64,000 nt of DNA from Rhizophagus clarus (GCA_015698045.1 BLAL01000030.1:744001-808000); one strand, 5' to 3'; shown: positions 48,188 through 61,419, counted from the stretch's first letter. Notes: generated from the sequence alone by a model not told the origin. Made by a program: numbers and translations.

Positions 48188-50900
48188 TTAATTTATAACA
48201 TTATTCTCCTTATCAGCCTTGTATTTTGCACAACCTTGAATATTATGCCCTTTGTCTGAACAATAGCCACACTTTTTAGATGAAGTACTATGTTTAGAAG
48301 TATTTTCTTCTATTGATGATTTGTATCTTTTTGGAGGTTTTCCTTTGGGTCTATGGTATTCTGGATTAGAAATATTATAATTGGTATTGGTATCCAAGTT
48401 AGTTAAAGGTATCTGGCTTATTGATCGAGTTTCACTAGATAAATCACAAGTTTCTTCTAAGCCAAATCCAGTATTACAACGATATTTTATATTGAATTGC
48501 ATAATTATCCCAATAAATTCTGTTACAATACCTTCTGATACTGCAATTTGAATACTAGTTTTTGCTAATGACAATGCAGTACCAAATTGAACCTTTTTAT
48601 TAACTTTTTTTCTAATAGCTGGCATATGAACATTAGTAGAACTAATATGTTCAATATAATGTAAAGAAACATTTGCACTAGCTTTTGTTCCTTGTCCAAT
48701 CATAATACTCGTATTAGATGGAATTACCTCAAACTAACGATTATTAATAAATGCAATGTGGAACATTGTTTTGCTTGATTGAAGGAAAACACGATACTGG
48801 TGTCTACATGACATACCTTTATTTATCATACTCATGCAGGTGCAAATTGATATTGAATCCTTAAAAATTATAACATAATATGGTTTAGTGGATGATGTTG
48901 AAGTTATAGCAATATAAAAAATCTTCCATAATTCCTGAAGATCATTAGCTGGTATATCTAATAAAAATTCATGGAGCTGAATTTGTGGCATATCATATTC
49001 ATGTTCAATTATACCATTAAATATCAAATTAGATTCTGTAACCTGTAAAGAAAAAAAAGATATAGTAAGATCTTTTAATCTAATATACCAATTAATAACC
49101 CAAATCTTAATTATTTTTTAATCCTAATCCTATTTATACGTAACCCTAATCCTAATTCTAACTCTAATCCTAATTCTAACTAACACTAACCCTAATTCAA
49201 CCTTAATCCTAATCTAATCTAATTCTAATTTCTAACTCTAAATACTAATTCTTTTATCAATACAAAGTTAATTCATTTACTTGATCAATTTCTATTAAAG
49301 TCGCTTGATACAATAAAAACTGTTTCATTTGTGCATATTGAAGAGATAGTGAAATAGGAGATAAATGAATTTGTAATAAATGATCAATTTCTTTAAATAT
49401 TGTATTATAAGTTAAAGGAAGTCCAACTGACAGATTTGATCCATAATAGTCTTTAATTTGAGTATATTGTGACTCTTTTTCTAATTCATTTTCAATTACT
49501 TTTACTAATTCCTTTAGTAAAGTACCACGATCTAAATGCTTTTTCAATACCCCATTAATAGATTCAACATGTTGTGTTGATTCCACTCCTGTTGTAAAAA
49601 TTTTGCAATAGAATATCTGGCCCATGAATTATGACTAGGATAAAGCTTATTTTCAAGATAAGAACGACATGTTTCATATTTTACAAGCATATTATTATAT
49701 CTTGAATCAAATTAAGTTTGAGTGTAACTGTTTCTCATATGATAAAAATCTTCAATAAAAGATTTGACCATATTACCATGAAGCTTGCATTTGGCTTTCT
49801 TTTTTACATTCTCCATAATATGATAGATACATAATAAATATTGGGTTTGTGGGGTATACTATTTGAACAGTTGCAATCATTGCTGGATCACCATCTGTAT
49901 ACAATACTAAAGGCTGTACTTGTGTCACTTCAAGTATACATTGTAAAATCCAAATATAATCAAATTGAGTTTTATAATTGGTTAATGTCTACGCAAGAAT
50001 TTTTGTTTTAAAATCATGATCAATACCAACAAATAAGCTGAGTGCCATTTTATAACAATTAGTTTTAGCTGTATTATCATGAATAATTACATCATGAAAT
50101 TGTGGCCAAAGCTCATTTTGTTACTGACGTAACATCTAAAAGAGACCTGTAAGTTCATTAGATTGACCTTCTAGACGTGAAATAACCACAAAATCAGAAT
50201 CATTATCATATTGTTTTAAAAGATATGAAAATAAAGTAGCTGCATCAGATTTATCATGAATTTGTACACTTTAAAATTTGTTAATAGCATTATAGAGATT
50301 TTTTTTACAAATATAATATTGAGAAAATTCCTTAAGAAGAAGATTATATTGTTGTTCAGCTTCTAATCGACCATTATTCAATTTTATTTAAAATTGATTG
50401 TGGAAAACGTAAATTCTTTGGTGCTAATTCTATAGTCTTGGTATCACATTGATGATTATGATTATTAATAAATTTAATAAGACGTATTTTTCCTGTTTGT
50501 TTAGCAAGATAAAAACTAATTTCCCATGGATAATCTGTTTTTCCAGAAGTATTATCACGATATATATCAATATCTTCTATTTTTTTTGGTTTATTAACAC
50601 CAGATTTCTAACATTTAAAATCACGATGTTAAACTATAGACTTATCAATAGAATCTAGATCCTTACAGACTTTGTTTGCAACAAAACTATGGTGTTTTGC
50701 ATATGCATCAACTTTACTTTAAACTATATCCCAATCTTGAAATAAGTCATCAATATGCAATTCTAATGGATCAGAATATATATTGTCATCATCATTTACA
50801 AGCTCATCATTTTTAGTAACTAATTTTTCTTCCAAATCTTTATTAACCTCATTAATATAAGAAATGAGCAGCTCTATTAAATAATGTTGAGTTTCATCCA
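48188..50900 (-). pseudogene. FAR1-MULE transposase remnant
   Basis: In order on the minus strand: an acidic start (MDETQHYLIELLISYINEVN), FAR1-like region (DAYAKHHSFVANKVCKDL...IRLIKFINNHNHQC), and MULE core near 49.85-50.05 kb (LTNYKTQFDYIWILQCILEV, LVLYTDGDPAMIATVQI). Then TGVESTQHVESINGVLKKHL at 49.5 kb, a ~235-bp intron, SWIM motif CTCMSMINKGMSCRH at 48.8 kb, and a CCHC knuckle CGYCSDKGHNIQGC near the end. Numerous in-frame stops, especially between 49.6 and 50.7 kb, show that it is inactive. The family cuts and pastes DNA and is related to plant FHY3/FAR1 factors. Confidence 0.85.
49100..49255. repeat. Degenerate telomere-like repeats
   Basis: A run of hexamers TAACCC, TAATCC, TAATTC and TAACTC over about 130 bp, including exact AACCCTAA and ACCCTAA words. 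The minus strand reads TTAGGG-like. It fills most of the inferred intron between the transposase core and the SWIM exon of the MULE. Confidence 0.75.
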
Positions 50901-51189
50901 TACCTAAAAAACAATTCTATTATTAGCACTCATAGCATAAATAATAGTATATTCGCTTGAAAATATAACTTATTTTGAGGGTAGAACATTGCTTCGTTAA
51001 AGGTTATCTTGTTTACTGTGAGAAAAAAAAGTAAAATCAACCTGATTTCTAATTAATAATCAGGTTAATTAGTTATACAATCTATACAAGCCACATGATA
51101 CTAATGATATATACAAGCTACATAACACTGGTGAAAAATATCACTGGTTATATGTAGTAATTTTCTAAATTATTTAATAAAAATATTTC

Positions 51190-51800
51190 ACAACAATTTT
51201 GCAAGTTTTTCAAAAAAAAATGGTTTGAAATATTTTTTTTTTAATTAAATTATCTGTAAAAAAATGTTTCACAAAAAAAATATTGCAAAACATTTTTTTT
51301 ATATTAATTTACTTCATAAAAAATATTTCATAATATTGTCAAATAAAATGGAAAAATAATGTTGTGAAATGTTATTTTTTATATTAAATTGCATATATAA
51401 AAAACGTTTTGCAACATTTTTTACAAATTTTGCAAAAAAATGTTGTGAGCTGTTTTTTATATTAAATTGCTTATAAAAAATATTTCGCAACATTTTTAAA
51501 TAAAATAGAAAAATAATGTTGTGAAATATTATTTTTTATATTAAATCAGCTATGTAAAAAATGTTTTGCAACATTTTTTACAAATGTGTTGAAACATTTT
51601 TTTTAAATCAATTATCTATATATAAAAAAATGTTTCATAACGTTTTCAAATAAAATGGAAAAATAACGCTACAAAATGTTATTTTTATATTAAATTACAT
51701 ATATAAAAACATTTTGCAACATTTTTTACTAATTTTGCAAAAAAAAACGCCACAAAACATTTTTTTTAATTACATTATCTAATAAAAAAATATTTTTCAA
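51190..51800. repeat. Palindrome-rich tandem array
   Basis: Three to four degenerate ~170-bp units built from TTTTGCAACATTTTTTACAA and AAAAAATGTTGTGAAATGTT, which are partly complementary. No gene lies between 51152 and 52118. Confidence 0.65.
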
Positions 51801-52118
51801 AAAACATTTTATTATTGGTAAATCAATTCAGTAAATTGCAAAACTAATACTGAAACTAAAAGTTTCAATTTAATAAATCATAAACTAAAACTACTCTGAT
51901 ACTGAAACTGATTAGTATGGTTCAGTAATTACCAAAACTGATCAGAGCCCTATATTTTAGTAATCATTTAAGATATTGATAATATTTTGAGATTTTAGAA
52001 ATTTGATTTTAAGCTATTATTAAAATTTAAACTATTGCTAAAATCTAGAATTTAATTTGAGATTTAGTAAGAATTTTGGTAATTTATATGACAAAATATT
52101 TTAGTATCTAATTAAATT

Positions 52119-52737
52119 CAATGATAGCAAATGACAATATCATTTGACTAATTTTTAAATGATCCCAAATGATATAAGAATTCGTATCATTTAAAATAAA
52201 TGTCATTTACAAATGACAAGTGATGAAATGACATGTGTTATTTTTAAATGATAATGTCATTATCATTTAATGATCCATTTTGCAATAAAAATATATTTTG
52301 TTTATTAAATTTGGAAAAAAAAATAAGTGATAACATTTTATTTTATGCAAAATGAATTTAAAGATTTTAATTTTTTTTCGCGTTTTTATCAGTTAATTGA
52401 CAAAGAAAATCATTTAGATAGTGATAATATTATAAATGAAAAAATTTATAATTTTGAAGTAGGTGAACAGGATACTCATTCAGTAGATAATTCATTAGCT
52501 AAATGAAATCTACTTAATTTGTTTAATGAATTTTTAAAAATGCCAGTTTCAATGATAAATTTAAATTAAATATCTAATGTAATAAAAAGTTAATAGAATA
52601 AATATGTGAAATATATTACAGGTTATATGATATATTTTAAATAACAATCATTTGTCATTTGTCTTTTGAAATGATATAATGACATGTGACATGTCACTAA
52701 TATTATTTGTACCATTTCATGTCACTTGCCAACACTG
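52119..52737. mobile_element. Small decayed hAT-type element
   Basis: The right end, reverse-complemented, reads CAGTGTTGGCAAGTGACATG, a typical hAT start. The left end is a degenerate counterpart (CAATGATAGCAAATGACAAT). Both are followed by clusters of AAATGACAT. A short frame inside (52345-52505) has no assignable domain. No clean 8-bp duplication remains. Confidence 0.55.
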
Positions 52738-52799
52738 TGACTAATTCTATCATATTTCTTATACTTTTATTACTGATCATATTTATTATTATATTTTAT

Positions 52800-53030
52800 T
52801 AATTCTATAATGATTAAACAAAATAAAACTAAAAGTAATATAAAAAGAAAATGCAAATAAATAATTTAATTAATTTTTATTAATATTTATAAAAAAATTT
52901 GTATTTTTTAAATAGTACTAATTTTAAAATTTTTTTTTCTTTTGATTCCAGGACATAATAATATTACTTTAATCAAATGAAATTATCTTTTTATGCTTAA
53001 GTAAAGTTGTTTAGTAGTATTAAATTTACC
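52800..53030 (-). repeat. ~170-bp repeat unit, left of Tigger insertion
   Basis: Contains TAATCAAATGAAATTATC and GCTTAAGTAAAGTTGTT, the reverse complement of the unit repeated at 62.7-63.5 kb. The next unit resumes at 55.5-55.67 kb, after the Tigger element. With Tigger removed the spacing is about 170 bp, equal to the period of the distant array. Confidence 0.65.
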
Positions 53031-53034
53031 TATA

Positions 53035-55500
53035 CAGTCGTACTTCCTTATAGTCACGCAGTTGGGCGTACACTTTTGGTGTACTTATATTTAGTTGTGA
53101 CTGTATAGAAATCCCTCTATATAATCGACCTCCATAGAAATCATATGAAATCATGACTATATAGAGGTTTTATAATTTTTTGTATCGCAAAAAAAAAAAT
53201 CAAAGAAATTTATTATTGATATAAAATGTAAAAATTTATTTATATTATAATACAAAAAACACTAAATTTTCCTGCATTTACATATTATCTGATATAAAAA
53301 AACTAGTAATATTTTTTTGTGTTTTGTTTTCAAAAAGTTTGCGATGCATAATTTCTATATATTTTCTAAAAATTTTTATTTCTTTCATATCAAATTCTTC
53401 ACTTTCCTGTTCTTCAAAAATTGTACCCATGTTTTAAGACTATTAAAACCTTTCTGCATCAATATTACTGGATGTTCTTCTTTATCATCATTATTCATTT
53501 CAGAGATTTCATTTTCTTCTTCTATAATTAATTGTACAATTTCAGCATCAGTTAATGGCTGTTCTGTTAGAATTGTCAAATCAATCATTTCTAAATATTA
53601 ATTTATTTCTTCTAGGGACTCGTCTGAAATATTTTCAAGAGATGAAAACTATTGTAAAAGAAGTTTAATACCCTTCTGATCTTCTTGATTTGCCATTTCC
53701 TATGCGATTAAAGCTTGTTGGATACCTTTAACATCATCATTATTATTTGGTAAAATTTCAGTTTTTTGCCAACAATTAACAATTGTTTCTACTTTTACTG
53801 AATTCCAAGCTTGAGCAACGTATTCCATAACCTCTTTAACATTAATTTTATTGCTATATTGAGAATTTTTAAAGTAAGTTATATTTAAACAAAATTGAAA
53901 ATTACAATAATTTGAATACCTTTTTAAATCTACATTCGTTTCAAACTGATGAATAATATGTCGTATATAATGTTGTTTATAAATTACCTTAAAACTTTTA
54001 ATGATGCCTGCATCCATAGGTTGTAAATGAGCTGTTGTATTAGGGAGAAGGAAGTGCACTCTAACGTGTGATAAATTCAAGTTATCATTAATATGTTCAG
54101 TTACTCGATTATTATGATCATTAGGGTTAAAATGAGATGATGTATTATCAATAAGTAATAAAATTTTTCGATTTTGTATTTGAAATTTATTATTAATATA
54201 CTCAAGCCATTCACCAAAAATATCACTTCGCATCCATGCTTTTGAATTGGCGTAGTAAATACATGGAAGAGAATTCCTGTTAACTCGATAAAGACATCTA
54301 GGGTTCTTTGAAGAACCAATTACAAGTAGTTTGAGTTTTTGAGTACCAATAGCATTTGTTGCTAAAAGAACAGTAATGTGAGTCTTATCCTAAAAAAACA
54401 ATTTAATTAAAATAATAATTCATAAAGAATTTTAAAATCTAATTGAAAAATTACCAGTTTGGTGCCCAAAGTAGGAGTTAATACAAGAGTTTGATTAGGT
54501 GTCATACGAAAAAAGAGACAGTTTCATCTGCATTAAATATGTTGTCAAGTGTATAATCTTGCAAAATTAGTTGCAATTTTCTTCTTTCCTCAAAAAGAGT
54601 TTCTAATGGCACGCTATTTGCTTCACCATGTAAGCGATAGCAATGAATATTATTGCGTTTTTTAAATTTTTCAATCCAACCATTTGAAAATAATATATCT
54701 TTACGTGGAATGCTAAATTCTTGCGCAAAATAAAAAGCTTTTTCTTTAATCATCATTTCTGAAACTGGAAGATTATTTGCATTTGCATTTTCAACCCATA
54801 ATCCTAATGCTTTTTCAACTTGTGGATATTTAACTTCTCTATGGCGAAAGGTTTTTTTACTGGCTGATGTTAAGACTAATATAAGCCACTTAGATTTTTT
54901 TCCTAAAATCTTGGAGATTGTTGAACGGTCAATGTGAAGGCCTGGATTTTGCTGGTTAAAGTAATCTGCAACTTGTTGTTATGTTTTATTTTTATTTTCA
55001 AGTTTGGTAGCATACACACATATTTGTTGCTTTATATTCTCACTTATTGCAGTACACGTTCTTTTTGCATTTGGAGCAACTGGCATCCTGAGAAAAAAAA
55101 AGGCAAAATTCTTGAACGTGTTTATCAGTGATCTCTCAAATAAGTATTTTGTTGGAAAATAAAAGTTAAAAAAGTTGGTAAATTTATCATGATTTAATAA
55201 TTAAAGTGAGAATAATATTAAAGAAATTGGTAAATTTATCATTACAATAAATATGAAACAGTTTTTTTTTAAAAAAAAATTCCCAACGATCAATATTATA
55301 TTTATAGCAAAATCACGTGATATGACTATATAGAGGTCAAAAAGGGGGATATGGGCGCACAAATTTGATGTGATTGTAACTATAATCATATTGTGACTAT
55401 ATAGAGGTCATTTTCTTAATTAAAAACTTGGGCGCAAAAATTGTGTTGATTATATAGAGGGTGTGCTTATATAGGGGGTGACTATATAGAGGTATGACTG
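53035..55500 (-). mobile_element. Tigger/pogo transposon
   Basis: Inverted ends CAGTCGTACTTCCTTATAGT and the reverse complement of ACTATATAGAGGTATGACTG, flanked by TA at 53033-53034 and 55501-55502. Subterminal CTATATAGAGGTC words repeat inside both ends, more on the right. Length 2466 bp, with a single minus-strand CENP-B/DDE transposase. Confidence 0.93.
53385..55086 (-). pseudogene. Tigger/pogo transposase (CENP-B HTH plus DDE)
   Basis: Starts MPVAPNAKRTCTAISENIKQ. HTH regions follow (QNPGLHIDRSTISKILG; FSIPRKDILFSNGWIEKFKK), then NIFNADET (first Asp), a ~65-bp intron (54390-54454), THITVLLATNAIGTQKLKL, RKILLLIDNTSSH (second Asp) and LLPNTTAHLQPMDAGIIKSF. A Glu-rich tail with TDAEIVQLIIEEEN follows. 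Damage: TAA at 54979-54981, a one-base shift in the T run near 54514-54520 (after DETVSFF), and further stops in the C-terminal part around 53.60-53.70 kb. Inactive copy. Confidence 0.92.
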
Positions 55501-55671
55501 TATATAACTTTTTATAATAATTAGTCTAATATTTGTAAAATATTGGCTATGTTTATATTATTAATTTTTTGCAAAAACTATTTTGCAATTTCAGAATGTA
55601 ATTTTACCACTTTAGTTAAATGAAATTATCTTTTTTATTTAAGTAAAGTTGTTCAATAAAATTGAATTTAC

Positions 55672-56110
55672 ACAGGTCAAAACATGTCAAATCAGGCATT
55701 AATCAAGTACTAATCAGGTATTTGATTAATATCTGATTGATGCCTGATTTATTTAATCTGATACCAATCAGGCAGCCTGATTGATAGTTGATTTCTGCCA
55801 AAATTTGATGTCAATAAGTCACCAATCAGGCAGGATTAATGGTTGATTGATGGCCAATTGAGACTGATTAATGGCCAATTAATGGTTGATTGATGGTTGA
55901 TTTGATGGTCAATTGATGGTTAATTGATTATTGATTTGATGGTCAATTGATGATCAATTGATGGTTAATTTGATGGTCAATTGATGGTCAATTGATGGTT
56001 GATTTGATGGTTGATTGATGGTTGATTGATGGTCAATTTATGGTTAATTTATAGTCAATTTATGTCAAATTATGATCAAATTATAATCAAATTATGATCA
56101 TTTTATAGTC
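55672..56110. repeat. TTGATGGTCAA minisatellite beside a CACTA-like end
   Basis: CACAGGTCAAAACATGTCAA at about 55671 resembles the ends of the CACTA-like element at 23166. It is followed by AATCAGGCA repeats and then more than 20 units of (A)TTGATGGT(C/T)(A/G)A(T) up to about 56100. I found no matching right terminus. Confidence 0.65.
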
Positions 56111-56819
56111 AATTTATGGTCAAAATTTATAGGATCTTTATTTATAATAAATAATAAGTACTAGTGTAAATAAATATAAATAATTATTAATATTTAAAAT
56201 AAAAATATTCATAATAAATAATGTTACTAGTATTCACATGTAATATTTGAAAACAGATGTTAGTATATAACTGATAAAGTTAGTAATATTTAATAAATAG
56301 TAAAGTGTAAATATAAAAAGTTAATAATTATCATAGTAAAGTATAAATACAAAAAATTAGTATTATGAAAAGTTTGTAAAAAAAAAAAAAATATGTAATA
56401 ATGTTAGTAAAATATAAAAAAAAAAAGAATAAAAAAAAAGAGTAATATTAGTAATATACAAAAAAAAAATATAGCGTTATATTAGTAATATTAAAAAGAA
56501 GTAAAGTTAATATTATAAAATAAAATATAGCCAATACAATAAATTTAATGATAAAAATACAATAATTAATATAATATACCCATAAAATATAAAGAGAGTG
56601 AAAAGAAAACAGAAAAGAAAGAGTATATATTTTTTGAAAAATAAACAAACGTTTAGTAATTTATATGCATGTTAAAATCAGGTCACATGCATAAAATCAG
56701 ACTAAATTTTGATTGGTTAATAATAAATAAATAGAAAAACTATCATTAATTTTAATTCTGAAGAATACTAGTAATTTTACCAACCCTTTATTTAATTTTA
56801 CGAATTCTAAAAAATTCTC
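56111..56819. other. AT-rich, no gene
   Basis: Low-complexity A-rich DNA. Nothing identifiable. Confidence 0.4.
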
Positions 56820-57905
56820 TCTTAAAAATATAATATAAACTCTTAGAAAATTTCAGAAAAAAATCTCTATTTCTTATACAAATCATAAAAAATCTTAAAA
56901 AAAAAAATTTCTATCAAAAATACTCTAAAAAATTTCATAAAAAAAAAATCTCTATCAAAATATTCTATATGAACTTTTAAAAAATCTCTCAAAAAAAGAA
57001 AACTTTTTCAAAGATATTCCATATGAACTTTAAAAAAATTTTACAAAAAAAATCTCTATTAAAATATTCCATATGAACCCTTTTCATACGAATTCTTAGA
57101 AAATCTCTTAAAAATATTTTCTGTTAAAGAACTCAATATGAACTCTTTTCAATTTTCTATCAAAGAATCCCATATAAACCCTTTCAAATGAACTTTTAAA
57201 AAATCTCTTAAAAAATAAATTTCTATCAGATATTCCATATAACCCTTTCCATATAAACTTTTAGAAAATCTCTTAAAAAAAATTTTCTATCAAAGAATCC
57301 TATACGAATCCTTTTCTTATGAACTCTTAGAAAATCTCTCAAAAAAAAATTCTATCAAATATCTCATATGAACTCAAAGAATCCTATACAAACTCTTCCA
57401 AATGAACTCTTAGAAAATCTCTTAAAAAAAAAAATTTCTATCAGATATCCTATATAAACCTTTTCCATATGAACTAATTTTCTATCAAAGAATCCCATAC
57501 AAACCCTTTCCTTAAAAATTCTTAGAAAATCTTTCAAAAAAAAATTCTATCAGGTATCCTATACAAACTCAAAGAATCCCATATGAACCCTTTCATATGA
57601 ATTCTAAAAAAATCTCTCAAAAAAGAATTTTCTATCAAATAATCCTTCTTATATGAACTCTTGAAAAATCTTATCAAAATATCTTATACGAACTTTTCCT
57701 ATATAAACTTTTAGAAATCTCAAAATCTCTTAAAAAAAATTTTTAGAAATCTCAAAAAAAAAAATCTCTATTAATCAAATTATCCTTTACGAATCTTAAG
57801 AAATCAATTAAAAAAAAATTTTCTATTAAAGATATCCCATGTGAATTCTTCCCATATGAACTCTTAGAAAATCTTTCTTAAAAAAAAATTTTCTATCAGA
57901 GTTTA
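56820..57905. repeat. ~60-70-bp minisatellite
   Basis: About 15 degenerate units of ATGAACTCTTAGAAAATCTC, an A run, TTTCTATCAAAGAATCCCAT and ATGAACCCTTTCC. It continues to about 57905 with no coding sense. Confidence 0.8.
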
Positions 57906-58239
57906 AAGAGTTTTAAAATAGTTTAACTTATTTTTAAATAAAAAAATATTTTAAAACATGTTATTAAACCTATTATTGAAAATATACTTCTTAGCGTAAT
58001 TGATTTTCAATTGTCGTAATATTACAGTATAATACTGAATTACATATTGATGTAACGTAATTGAATTTTACTAACGTAATTGATTTATACTGATGTAGTT
58101 ATTTATACTGATGTATCTGATGCAATTTACTAATAAATGCTTTACTATTAATTCACAACTTTATTAATTGATGTATTATATTACAATATATTCAGATATT
58201 TATATTAAAAAACTATGTTTATTCAAATTTCTAATCCAC
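57906..58239. other. AT-rich spacer
   Basis: No gene. A few GTAATTGA(T/A)TT words repeat near 57990-58090. Confidence 0.35.
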
Positions 58240-58324
58240 AAGCTCTGTTCAAAATCTACAAAAGAAAAGTTAAAGAACATTAGTAAATGTTCTTATACAT
58301 AAAAAAATAATATCCCGCTTCCTC
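58240..58324 (-). repeat. Hairpin-branch-point repeat unit, copy 1
   Basis: Read on the minus strand: AAGAACATTTACTAATGTTC in a near-perfect palindrome, then a T-rich stretch. The same unit recurs at 61420-61570 and 63880-64000. hAT-2 is inserted at the edge of this unit (duplication GCTTCCTC). Confidence 0.7.
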
Positions 58325-61300
58325 TAGGGATGCCACTGCTCAGTTTTTTGCAATTTAGGTTCAGTCTCAGCTCGGTTTCATCTTACAAACCTCAAAACTG
58401 GGTTTTTTATATAGGTTTAAACCAATTATCTGAACCGGTTTGAAACTTTTTTCAAACTTAGTTTATAAATAGTTTAGAATAAGTTTATAAATTAAATTAC
58501 AAAATTTATAACCATTATTAATTGCGTAATTTTTTATTTACGGTAAATGAATTGAATTCAAATATTTACATTATTATTTTTTTATAACATACCCACTCCG
58601 TTTTCAATCCATGATTTTGCACACAAAGTTGCTCTTGCTGTTTCTGGATTAAGGCGGTTTCTTGTTTTAGTAATAGTATTACCTGCCACAGAAAAAGCCT
58701 GTTCACATGCCACACTTGTCGCTTGAATAGATAAATAATCACGTGAAATCTTGGCTAAAGCTGGAAATTCATGCTCATGTGCTTTTCACCAAAGAAGCGG
58801 TTTTACATTTTCATCAACTTGTAATGCCAAATATCTATCCAATTCATCTGAAACATTTGAAACAGAACTTACAGAACTTGCTATAGAAGATCGTCTGGAA
58901 GTTTCATTATAATTCAAACGTCATTTTTTCAATCTTTGAAAATATTGATGGGGAGTCTCACTTTCATCAACATCACGATTTTCAGGAATTGTTACATGAT
59001 GATAATTGGCTAATAAAGAAGTTACTGCAGAAACAGCTTCAGCTGCTGAAGCTCCAACTTCAAAGAGAGAGAGTTTGTACCGGGGATCAAGAACTGTGGA
59101 TACTAAAGTTTGTTGATTAATTATATTCCAATATTCACCAATTTTTTGGTTTACCGAGGAAGCCAATTCTTTTTGTTCAAAATCATTATCCCCAATTATA
59201 CTTTCTAAGTGTTCCAAAATACCAAGAAACACAAATCGAATATCAGCAATAGTAGGATATTGAGCAGCAGAAAGATATACAGTAGCTCTTTCTAATGGTT
59301 CCAAAATTATCATTGTTTCCTATATAATTACGATTTTTTATATTAATATCAAAATAATTCATTAATTATATTAAAAAATAATTATAGTTTTTAGTATTAT
59401 AAAAATTATAGCAAAAAGGACTTTAAAAAATTTATTGCAAAAAATTCAATTAACATTATAAAATTCTGTTTAATGTAAAAAATATATTTTTAATATTAAA
59501 ATATTTAAAAAATATTATATAATTAAAAAAATAAAAAGTCAAAAATTAATTATCGTATAGACGTATAGCGTAAAAAAAATTCTTGTTTAACGTTAAACTA
59601 AAAAAAAATTTGTTTAACGTTAAACCAAATACAAAAAAGAAAATTCTATTTAACGTTAAAAAAAATGGATAACTTAAAAAAAAACAAAAAAAAACTATTA
59701 TTTAACATAAGAAAATAAAAAAAAAATATTTAAAAAATAGACTAAAAAATTATTAAATTAATAATAAATACCATCGGCCCTTAATCAACCATTATACAAA
59801 AACATACCCTGATTATTTTCCAATCTGCTTCAGTTGGCATTAACATTTGTACTTCCTGATTGCGTACAGCTAACATTCGCACTCCATTCCACATTTTTTC
59901 CATTTTTTTTAACATATTAAACGTGGAGTTCCATCTTGTCCTGATGTCTAATTCAGGTTTTAAATAATTAATTTTTGCACATTTACACAACTTTCTTAAT
60001 TCATCACTAATTATTACTGAATTTTTTATCTTTATCATTAGCTGACGCACTTTTACAACTGCATTATCTATCAATTCAAGTCCTTGCTGGGCTGCCAAAT
60101 TGAGAATATGTGCAGTACAACGGTAATGCCCAAATGTTGAATTCATTACATCATCATCTAATTTTTCAGCAATTGAACGACCAACTGCTAACATCGTGGT
60201 CGCATTATCAGTTGTCAATGCCAGTACCTTCTCTTTTATTTTAAATTCAGCTAGAGTAGATATAATTTCATTGGTAATGTTGATGGTATTGTGACGTTCA
60301 TTAAATGAAATAATATCCAAAAGAAAATGTTGCATTTTCCACTCCTGATCGATGAAATGAATAGTAAGGCCAAGAAAGGAATTATTACTGAGTGTAGATG
60401 TCCACATATCTGATGTGAGTGATACCTTTCCTGGAATTTTATCAATATCTAACTTGATATTTTTTCTCATATTGTCAAAATGATTTACAACCTTCTCTTT
60501 TATATTTGTTTTTCCAGGAATACGATATCTTGGATCTAAAGTATTTATTAAATTAATAAATTGATCATTGGTAACAACAGAAAATGGTTGCAAATTAACT
60601 GTAATCCATTCTACTAAGGCTTGATCACGAACTAACATATCTTTTTTGGGCCAAGGATCTACTCTTGGAAAATTCAATTTAGTTTGTGTTTTTTTTATTT
60701 TATCAATAACTATACCATGCACTTTTTTTAAATGTTCTTTCAAAGTACTAATTCCAGTTGATTTTGAATATGTATGATTACATTTTTTACAAACTACTTT
60801 TGTAGGATGTTGTGGGTCCCAAGTATTAAAATATTGCCAAGTATCTGAATATGTTTTTGCTTTTTTAAGATTATCTTCTTCTTGGGAATGCTCTTGAGGG
60901 GGTTCTTGGGAAGGCTCTTGAGGAGGTTCCTGGAAAGGCTTCTGAGGAGATTCTTGAAAAGGCTCCTGAGGGGATTCTTCTCAAGGAGATTCTTGAAAAG
61001 GTTCTTGAGAAAATTCTTGAACATTTCTTTCATTATCTGTTGTTTCATTTTCTTCTTCATTATATTCACTTTCCTGATATTCATCATAATAAAACTCATA
61101 GTCACTCATATTTTTAAATGTAATTTTTTAAAAAATAATGCTTAAAACACGAAAAAAAAAAATAAATTTCGCGTTTAATTTCAATAAATGCAATTGTATA
61201 ACATAGATTAATAGATCAAGATGATCGGTATTTATTTGATTAAATAAATTGATTGGATAAACTGATTGTCAAACCGGTTATTAAAACTTAGTTTTATATT

Positions 61301-61419
61301 AAGGTTAAACCAAATTTTAAACTGTTTCACATCGGTCCCATTTTTCAAACCGAGTTTTACAAAAACTTAGTTTAAACTGAAGCGATCAGCTTGGTTTTTT
61401 CAAACTTTCGTCATCCCTA
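58325..61419 (-). mobile_element. hAT transposon (hAT-2)
   Basis: Ends TAGGGATGCCA (58325) and the reverse complement of TAGGGATGACG (61419), with a perfect 8-bp target duplication GCTTCCTC at 58317-58324 and 61420-61427. Length 3095 bp. Subterminal CAAACCGGTT and AAACTTAGTTT-type words lie at both ends. One minus-strand BED/hAT transposase. Confidence 0.95.
58582..61109 (-). pseudogene. hAT-2 transposase, two exons, three stops
   Basis: Start MSDYEFYYDEYQESEYNEEE, then a Gln-Glu-Pro-Ser repeat region (residues ~35-85). A BED finger follows (WQYFNTWDP...VCKKCNHTYSKSTGISTLKEHL), then catalytic segments VSLTSDMWTSTLSNNSFLGL, VLALTTDNATTMLAV, YRCTAHILNLAAQQGLE and TRWNSTFNML. A ~490-bp intron (59320-59807) comes next, then VSTVLDPRYKLSLFEVG and the dimerisation region IQATSVACEQAFSVAGNTIT. 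Three in-frame TGA codons are visible: in the Gln-Glu repeat (60981-60983), after QYFQRLKK (58921-58923), and in place of the second Trp of LLWWKA near 58786. Otherwise the frame is continuous, so inactivation is fairly young. Confidence 0.92.

Larger units (their letters stand above)
47985..51151 (-). mobile_element. Mutator-like (MULE) element, decayed
   Basis: Inverted ends: ATAACCAGTGGTATTTTTCA then CCAGT at 47985, and the reverse complement at 51122-51151 with few mismatches. About 3.17 kb. It encodes on the minus strand a FAR1-type DNA-binding region, a MULE transposase core, a SWIM motif and a zinc knuckle. No convincing 9-11-bp target duplication was seen. Confidence 0.8.

Noticed and set aside
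53317-53601. Plus-strand frame over the Tigger 3' end
   Set aside because: Antisense shadow of the Glu-rich C-terminal part of the Tigger transposase.
60882-61145. Plus-strand Arg/Leu-rich frame
   Set aside because: Antisense shadow of the Gln-Glu-Pro-Ser repeat in the hAT-2 transposase.
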